From Chitinophagaceae bacterium (lineage in GTDB: Bacteria; Bacteroidota; Bacteroidia; Chitinophagales; Chitinophagaceae): a stretch of 10,150 bases of DNA. Below the pieces are notes generated by a model. It searched no databases, was not told the DNA's origin, and was given only the letters and a program-made list of their open reading frames with translations. Below are positions 4,765 through 10,150 of this stretch, piece by piece. The translations under genes and the position numbers were made by a program. The stretch lies in assembly GCA_023251335.1 (NCBI GenBank), contig JAHEZA010000039.1, forward strand, positions 1,193-11,342, read 5' to 3'. Position 1 is the first letter of the stretch. Each line of letters starts with the position of its first letter.

Positions 4765-7700
4765 ATGCTTAATAAAATCATAGCGTTTTCAATAAAAAAC
4801 AAACTCATCATCGGGCTTTTTGTCTTGGGATTAATTGGTTACGGAAGTTATCAGTTCACGAAACTACCTATTGATGCGGTTCCTGATATCACAGATAACC
4901 AGGTACAGGTAATCACCATCGCGCCATCATTTGGCGCTACAGATATAGAAAGATTAGTGACTTTTCCGGTAGAGCAAGCCAACAGCAACATTCCCGGCTT
5001 GAAACAAATACGTAGTTTTTCCAGGTTTGGATTGTCCTTAGTTACCATTGTGTTTGATGATAAAACAGATGTGTATTGGGCACGGCAACAGGTGGCGGAA
5101 CGGTTGCAGCAGCTGCAAGCTCAAATTCCAAGAGGAATCGGTAATCCCGAATTAGGGCCGGTTACAACAGGCCTCGGTGAAATTTACCAATATGTGATTC
5201 GTCCTAAAAAAGGATATGAACATAAGTTTGATGCTACAGAATTGCGTACTATCCAGGATTGGATAGTACGGCGACAGTTATTAGGCGTAAAAGGCGTTGC
5301 AGAAGTCAGCAGCTTTGGAGGAAAGCTCAAACAATATTCCATAGAAGTGGATGTCAACAAATTGCAATCTTACGGCATCACCATCAATGATGTTTTTGAT
5401 GCATTGGAAAAAAACAATCAGAATACCGGGGGCGCTTATATTGAAAAAGGACCCACGGTTTTATACATCCGCAGCGAAGGATTAATAGGAAACACAGACG
5501 ATATTAAAAGCATCACTATAAAAAAAGAAAACAGCGAAACCCCTTTGTTCATAAGAGATGTAGCCGATGTGAAAATTGGAAATGCGGTACGCTATGGCGC
5601 AATGACCTATAATGACGAAGGCGAAGTAGCCGGAGCAGTGGTGATGATGTTGAAAGGCGCCAACAGTAATGAAGTAATTAAAAATGTAAAAGAACGCATT
5701 GACCAAATCAGAAAAACATTGCCTGAAGGCGTGGTGATAGAACCATTCCTGGACCGTACAAAAATGGTGAGCCATGCTATTAGTACGGTTGAAAAAAATT
5801 TGCTCGAAGGAGCATTGATTGTGGTATTTGTGCTGGTATTATTTCTTGGAAATTTCAGGGCAGGGTTATTGGTGGCATCAGTCATTCCGCTCTCAATGCT
5901 CTTCGCAGTGATTATGATGAATGCTTTTGGTGTCAGCGGAAATTTGATGAGCCTCGGCGCTTTGGATTTTGGTTTGATAGTGGATGGTGCAGTCATCATT
6001 GTAGAAGCGGTGATGCACCAGCTTTCGCACAGTAAAAAGTTTGAGGTGGTGAACCGCCTGCAACAAAATCAGATGGATGAGGAAGTACAAAAAAGCGCAG
6101 GCAAAATGATGAACAGTGCCGTGTTCGGGCAGGTCATTATTTTGGTGGTTTACCTGCCGATATTGACTTTGCAGGGAATAGAAGGGAAAATGTTTAAGCC
6201 GATGGCGCAGACAGTAGCCTTTGCATTATTGGGCGCTTTTCTTCTTTCGCTCACTTATATCCCAATGATGAGTAGTTTGTTTTTGAGCAAAAATATCAAG
6301 CATAAAAAGAATCTTTCAGACCGGGTAATGGAACGTGTGGAGCGGGTATATCAGTCGGCATTAAGCAAGGTATTAAGATTTCCAAAAACAGTTTTGATTG
6401 CTGTGATTTCTTTATTTGCTTTTGCCCTATTTACTTTTACCAAATTGGGCGGAGAGTTTATCCCGGCTTTGGAAGAAGGAGATTTTGCAGTGGATACAAG
6501 GGTACTAACGGGAAGTAACTTAAACACAACAATTGAATATACCACCAAGGCCGCTCATATTTTAAAGACACAATTTCCAGAAGTAGAAAAAGTAGTTACC
6601 AAAATAGGAAGCGGTGAAGTGCCTACCGACCCGATGCCAATGGAAGCCAGCGATATGATGGTGATTCTAAAAGAAAAAAAGGACTGGACTTCGGCGAAAA
6701 CATTTGATGAATTAGCAGAAAAAATGGGAAAGGCTTTGCAGGATATACCAGGCATCACAGCAGGGTTTCAGTATCCCGTGCAAATGCGTTTTAATGAATT
6801 GATGACCGGCGCAAGGCAGGATGTGGTGGTAAAAATATTCGGAGAAGATTTGGACACCCTGGCGTCGTATGCCGCTAAATTAGGGTCATTGGTTAATACA
6901 GTAGAAGGCGCCCAGGACCTGTATATTGAGCCTGTTACGGGTTTACCACAAATTATTATTGATTATAACAGAAATGAAATTGCAAGGTATCATTTGGATA
7001 TAGCAGATATCAATCGCGTTGTCAACACTGCGTTTGCCGGGCAAACTACCGGACAGGTTTATGAAGGAGAAAGGCATTTTGATTTAGTAGTACGCCTTGC
7101 CGGTGATAAAAGAAAAGATTTAAAAGATGTTCAGAACTTGTTGATTCCTGCGCCGGATGGAGCGCAGATTCCTTTATCACAGCTCGCAGATGTCGCCATA
7201 AAGGACGGTCCTAACCAGGTACAGCGCGAAGATGCCAAACGAAGGATTATAGTAGGGTTTAATGTACGTGGCAGGGATGTAGAAAGCATTGTTGGCGAAT
7301 TACAATCTAAGGTTGAAAATAAAATACATTTCCCGCCAGGTTATTACGCATCATACGGAGGTTCATTTGAAAATTTAAAAGCTGCCACACAACGCCTGAT
7401 GATAGCCGTTCCTATTGCCTTGTTTCTCATATTTATTCTACTCTATTTCGCATTCCATTCCGTGAAACAGGGGCTATTGATTTATTCTGCCATTCCACTT
7501 TCTGCCATTGGCGGTATTTTCTTTCTCGCGCTCCGGGACATGCCTTTTAGTATCAGTGCCGGGGTGGGTTTTATTGCCCTATTCGGAATTGCGGTCTTAA
7601 ATGGAATTGTGCTGATTGCTGAATTTAACCGTTTAAAAAAAGAAGGTATGAAAAATAAAAAGCGCATTATATTGATGGGCACAAAAGTAAGATTGCGCCC

Positions 7701-9117
7701 GGTTTTAATGACGGCATTTGTTGCATCATTAGGTTTTTTACCAATGGCACTGAGCAATGGTGCAGGTGCAGAAGTGCAACGTCCGCTGGCAACAGTGGTT
7801 ATTGGCGGATTGATGATTGCCACTTTTCTTACGTTATTGGTTTTGCCTGTATTGTACCTTTTGTTTGAAAATATTCATCCAAAAAAAGTAAAATTAAATC
7901 CAGGTGTGGTGATGATTCCTTTGCTTTTGTCAGGTGTACTATATGCTCATAACGGTAATGCTCAAACGCCAATAACATTGCGGGCGGCTATTGACACAGC
8001 TATCACAAATAACCTTTCACTGAATAATGAAAGACTAAATGCAGTGTATCAGCAGAAATTAATTAAATCAGCGGCCGCTATTCCCCTCACAACTGTATTT
8101 GGCGAAGCCGGGCAAATCAACAGCGCTTATACAGATACAAAATTCGGCATCAGCCAGTCTGTTAGCTTTCCTACCGTTTACAGCAGGCAAAAGTCATTAT
8201 TGAAAGAAGAATTTTTGGGAAGTGAAAAGGCTGTAGCCGTTAAAGAAACAGAAATAAAGAAATTGGTTTCAGATATTTTCAATTCGCTTTCCTACTTGCT
8301 GGAAAAGAAGAATTTATTGTTGAAGACAAACAGTATGTACACCGAATTTTTAAGCAAGGCCAATCTCCGGTTTGAAAAAGGTGAAAGTAATATCCTGGAA
8401 AAAGCCACTGCGGAAAACCAGCAGGGGCAGATTGAAATGCAATTAAAACAATTAGAGCAGGATATTGAAATTGAACAGGTGCAATTTCAGTTGGCACTCA
8501 AAACAAATACGAATTTTATTCCTTCAGCAGAGAAGTTAAAAAAGGAAATTGTTATTGAAAACCCTTCCGCGGAGAAGCATCCACGTATCCAATTTTTGGA
8601 ACAGCAAAAACAAATTGCCATTTCAAATACACAATTTCAAAAGTCAAAATTATCACCGGATTTGATCTTTGGTTATAACAATACCAGCATTAAGGGTATA
8701 GGCGCGGATGATATATATTATCCGGCATCCAAAAGATTTCATGCAGTACAGATTGGACTGGGCATCCCTATATTTAATGGCGCACAAAGGGCAATTATCA
8801 GCGCAGCCAAAGTAAAGGAAACCATTACCGAAAACAGCTATGATCTCGGCTTACAGACTTTGAATGCCGAAAAGAAAACGGCTTTGCTTGATTATAAAAA
8901 ATACTTACAAACGGCGGCATGGTATGAAGATACAGGATTGAAAAGCGCCGACACGATTTCAAGCACAGCTACAAAACAATTTGTCAATGGAGAAATCAAT
9001 TACCTAGATTGGGTGGTACTCATGAACCAGGTAGTGACGATTCAAAGCCAGTACATTGATGTCATCAAAAATCTGAATGAAACGATTAATCAAATTAATT
9101 ATCTGAACAGTAAATAA
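4765..9117 (+). CDS. CzcA-class heavy-metal RND pump fused to a TolC-type outer-membrane channel
   Basis: The ATG at 4765 gives 1450 residues beginning MLNKIIAFSIKNKLIIG, a typical RND start; the TTG at 4753 would add only four residues. Residues 1 to ~1035 are a full heavy-metal-efflux RND pump: TM1 near 10-28, two large periplasmic loops, and a TM4 motif DFGLIVDGAVIIVE with Asp401, Asp407 and Glu414. These equal the proton-relay residues Asp402, Asp408 and Glu415 of CzcA. DFGx3DGAx3VE is the divalent-cation class, unlike the CusA copper/silver signature. A second hydrophobic segment, GVVMIPLLLSGVLYAHNGNA (1047-1066), then leads into a ~380-residue TolC/OEP domain (from about 1069) with long Gln/Glu/Lys-rich helices. 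Such fusions are known in Bacteroidota. The pump exports metal ions from cytoplasm or periplasm using the proton gradient. The adaptor gene starts 8 bases after the stop. Exact metal is unproven. Confidence 0.95.
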   Translation: MLNKIIAFSIKNKLIIGLFVLGLIGYGSYQFTKLPIDAVPDITDNQVQVITIAPSFGATDIERLVTFPVEQANSNIPGLKQIRSFSRFGLSLVTIVFDDKTDVYWARQQVAERLQQLQAQIPRGIGNPELGPVTTGLGEIYQYVIRPKKGYEHKFDATELRTIQDWIVRRQLLGVKGVAEVSSFGGKLKQYSIEVDVNKLQSYGITINDVFDALEKNNQNTGGAYIEKGPTVLYIRSEGLIGNTDDIKSITIKKENSETPLFIRDVADVKIGNAVRYGAMTYNDEGEVAGAVVMMLKGANSNEVIKNVKERIDQIRKTLPEGVVIEPFLDRTKMVSHAISTVEKNLLEGALIVVFVLVLFLGNFRAGLLVASVIPLSMLFAVIMMNAFGVSGNLMSLGALDFGLIVDGAVIIVEAVMHQLSHSKKFEVVNRLQQNQMDEEVQKSAGKMMNSAVFGQVIILVVYLPILTLQGIEGKMFKPMAQTVAFALLGAFLLSLTYIPMMSSLFLSKNIKHKKNLSDRVMERVERVYQSALSKVLRFPKTVLIAVISLFAFALFTFTKLGGEFIPALEEGDFAVDTRVLTGSNLNTTIEYTTKAAHILKTQFPEVEKVVTKIGSGEVPTDPMPMEASDMMVILKEKKDWTSAKTFDELAEKMGKALQDIPGITAGFQYPVQMRFNELMTGARQDVVVKIFGEDLDTLASYAAKLGSLVNTVEGAQDLYIEPVTGLPQIIIDYNRNEIARYHLDIADINRVVNTAFAGQTTGQVYEGERHFDLVVRLAGDKRKDLKDVQNLLIPAPDGAQIPLSQLADVAIKDGPNQVQREDAKRRIIVGFNVRGRDVESIVGELQSKVENKIHFPPGYYASYGGSFENLKAATQRLMIAVPIALFLIFILLYFAFHSVKQGLLIYSAIPLSAIGGIFFLALRDMPFSISAGVGFIALFGIAVLNGIVLIAEFNRLKKEGMKNKKRIILMGTKVRLRPVLMTAFVASLGFLPMALSNGAGAEVQRPLATVVIGGLMIATFLTLLVLPVLYLLFENIHPKKVKLNPGVVMIPLLLSGVLYAHNGNAQTPITLRAAIDTAITNNLSLNNERLNAVYQQKLIKSAAAIPLTTVFGEAGQINSAYTDTKFGISQSVSFPTVYSRQKSLLKEEFLGSEKAVAVKETEIKKLVSDIFNSLSYLLEKKNLLLKTNSMYTEFLSKANLRFEKGESNILEKATAENQQGQIEMQLKQLEQDIEIEQVQFQLALKTNTNFIPSAEKLKKEIVIENPSAEKHPRIQFLEQQKQIAISNTQFQKSKLSPDLIFGYNNTSIKGIGADDIYYPASKRFHAVQIGLGIPIFNGAQRAIISAAKVKETITENSYDLGLQTLNAEKKTALLDYKKYLQTAAWYEDTGLKSADTISSTATKQFVNGEINYLDWVVLMNQVVTIQSQYIDVIKNLNETINQINYLNSK

Positions 9118-9125
9118 AGAAAAAA

Positions 9126-10121
9126 ATGAAAAATCTATTTATCATATTTTCCATCGTCTTTCTGATTACTTCCTGCAAGAATAATAAGCCTGTGGAAGAA
9201 ATAAAAAATGTGGAAACCGGAAATACCATCACCCTAACCGATGCGCAAATGAACAACGCGCATATAGAAACGGGAAGTATAGAGCAAAAGGAAATGGCAT
9301 CTATTCTAAAAGTAAACGGCCGCATAGATGTACCACCACAAAATATGGTTTCTGTGAGCGTGCCTTTGGGTGGATATTTAAAATCAACCAATCTATTACC
9401 GGGATTGCATGTAAATAAAAATGAAGTGATTGCCGTTGTTGAAGACAATCAGTATATTCAATTGCAACAGGATTATCTTACCGCCAAGGCACAATTGACA
9501 TTAAATGAAAATGAATTTAATCGCCAAAAGGATTTGAATGCAAGCAAGGCAAGCAGTGATAAGGTTTTCCAACAATCGCAGTCGGCATTTGAAACCCAGA
9601 AAATTCTGATTAAATCTTTAGAAGAAAAGCTGAAGCTAATAAGAATTAATCCTAACAATCTTTCAGTCAATAACATTTCTAAAAGTGTCAATGTGTATTC
9701 GCCAATAGACGGATTTGTAACTAAGGTGAATGTAAATATTGGCAAATATGTTACACCAGGTGACGTGCTTTTTGAATTGGTAAATCCAACCGATATTCAT
9801 TTGAATCTGAAAATATTTGAAAAGGATTTGGATAAAATATTCATTGGAAAAAAAGTCTCTTCTTTTACCAATAACAATCCATCGAAAAAATATCCTGGTG
9901 ATATTATTTTAATCAGCAAAGATGTAGCGCCGGATGGCACTACAGAAATTCATTGCCATTTTGATAATTATGACAAAACCCTGTTTCCCGGGATGTATAT
10001 GAATGCAGAAATTGAACTGAAAAATAAAATGAGCAATGTATTGCCGGATGAAGCGGTGGTACACTTTGAGGGTAAGGAATACATCTTTGAAAATACAGGC
10101 AAAACAAATTTGAAATGGTGA
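9126..10121 (+). CDS. RND periplasmic adaptor lipoprotein (CzcB/CusB-like), frame broken near the end
   Basis: A membrane-fusion protein that would join the inner-membrane pump to the channel. The N-terminus MKNLFIIFSIVFLITSC is a lipoprotein signal with lipobox LITSC, giving Cys17 as the lipidated residue. Two half-lipoyl (barrel-sandwich) segments are at about 76-106 (VPLGGYLKSTNLLPG...) and 190-221 (VYSPIDGFVTKVNVNIGKYV...), separated by a coiled-coil hairpin rich in Gln/Lys/Glu. A beta-barrel domain follows (FPGMYMNAEIEL). The open frame ends at residue 331 with GKTNLKW, shorter than the family's usual ~380-400. The expected continuation is present in another frame from 10100 to the window edge, so the true gene runs beyond the window (see the frameshift entry). 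It is 8 bases downstream of the pump and clearly in its operon. It is unclear whether the protein is functional in the cell. Confidence 0.92.
   Translation: MKNLFIIFSIVFLITSCKNNKPVEEIKNVETGNTITLTDAQMNNAHIETGSIEQKEMASILKVNGRIDVPPQNMVSVSVPLGGYLKSTNLLPGLHVNKNEVIAVVEDNQYIQLQQDYLTAKAQLTLNENEFNRQKDLNASKASSDKVFQQSQSAFETQKILIKSLEEKLKLIRINPNNLSVNNISKSVNVYSPIDGFVTKVNVNIGKYVTPGDVLFELVNPTDIHLNLKIFEKDLDKIFIGKKVSSFTNNNPSKKYPGDIILISKDVAPDGTTEIHCHFDNYDKTLFPGMYMNAEIELKNKMSNVLPDEAVVHFEGKEYIFENTGKTNLKW
10098..10100 (+). other. Probable one-base deletion (frameshift) in the adaptor gene
   Basis: Up to codon 325 (Gly, 10098-10100) the frame follows the adaptor family. The neighbouring frame then reads CAA from 10100 and gives QNKFEMVNVENGKSENG to base 10150, which is the normal adaptor C-terminal style (EGKEYIF...F-E-M-V-x-V-x-x-G). 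One base missing from the glycine codon next to an A run would produce exactly this. It may be a real mutation or a sequencing error. Confidence 0.85.
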
Positions 10122-10150
10122 ACGTTGAAAATGGAAAAAGTGAAAATGGA

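Noticed and set aside
5607..5999. 130-codon open frame on the minus strand inside the pump gene
   Set aside because: It lies fully antisense to a strongly conserved RND coding region, and its composition is that of the reverse reading of membrane helices.
7482..7823. 113-codon minus-strand open frame in the pump gene
   Set aside because: Antisense shadow of the RND transmembrane region; no independent motif or start signal.
9095..9448. 117-codon minus-strand frame over the adaptor start
   Set aside because: Overlaps the well-supported lipoprotein signal of the adaptor; no recognisable protein features.

Overview
The window looks like a chromosomal stretch from a Bacteroidota bacterium, most likely a relative of Chitinophagaceae. 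The signs are AT-rich DNA, a near absence of Shine-Dalgarno motifs before starts, a TAnnTTTG-type promoter before the tRNA, and gene families in their typical Bacteroidota forms: HemN with 'SFEGHPNN', an RND pump fused to a TolC domain, and the N-terminus of a 'GCHADGKTY' FMN-binding protein. The lineage is inferred from these traits and not from any database search.

Left part (1-1830): the 3' end of an unidentified protein is followed by a complete AAA+ ATPase. This ATPase closely resembles the Afp15/PVC15-type ATPases of extracellular contractile injection systems (eCIS), so the left edge may be the tail of such a locus. A tRNA-Val(TAC) with its own promoter and a strong intrinsic terminator follows.

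Middle part (1830-4290, mostly minus strand): hemN, the oxygen-independent coproporphyrinogen III dehydrogenase, is intact. It is surrounded by gene debris. Immediately upstream and overlapping it is a truncated FMN-binding (pyridoxamine-phosphate-oxidase-like) protein that keeps only its first ~38 residues. Further upstream is the C-terminal tail of a UspA universal stress protein, cut at its 5' end and apparently frameshifted by one base. A weak coding remnant lies downstream of hemN. A dyad with the spacing of an FNR site lies upstream of the FMN-protein/hemN unit. Together this looks like an eroded anaerobiosis or stress gene cluster in which hemN survived.

Right part (4295-10150, plus strand): a heavy-metal efflux operon. 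It encodes a small exported or anchored His/Asp-rich protein, then a 1450-residue inner-membrane RND pump of the CzcA class fused to a TolC-type outer-membrane channel domain, then the lipoprotein periplasmic adaptor. The pump has the DFGx3DGAx3VE motif of the divalent-cation class. At the fusion joint lies what looks like a retained signal peptide. The adaptor's open frame stops early, but its family-like sequence continues in another frame to the window edge, indicating a one-base deletion that is either real or a sequencing/assembly error. The three proteins would form a complete tripartite exporter spanning both membranes.

No CRISPR array, insertion sequence or rRNA was seen. The strongest second-look items are the adaptor frameshift, the gene-debris zone around hemN, the signal peptide inside the pump-channel fusion, and the eCIS-type ATPase at the left edge.
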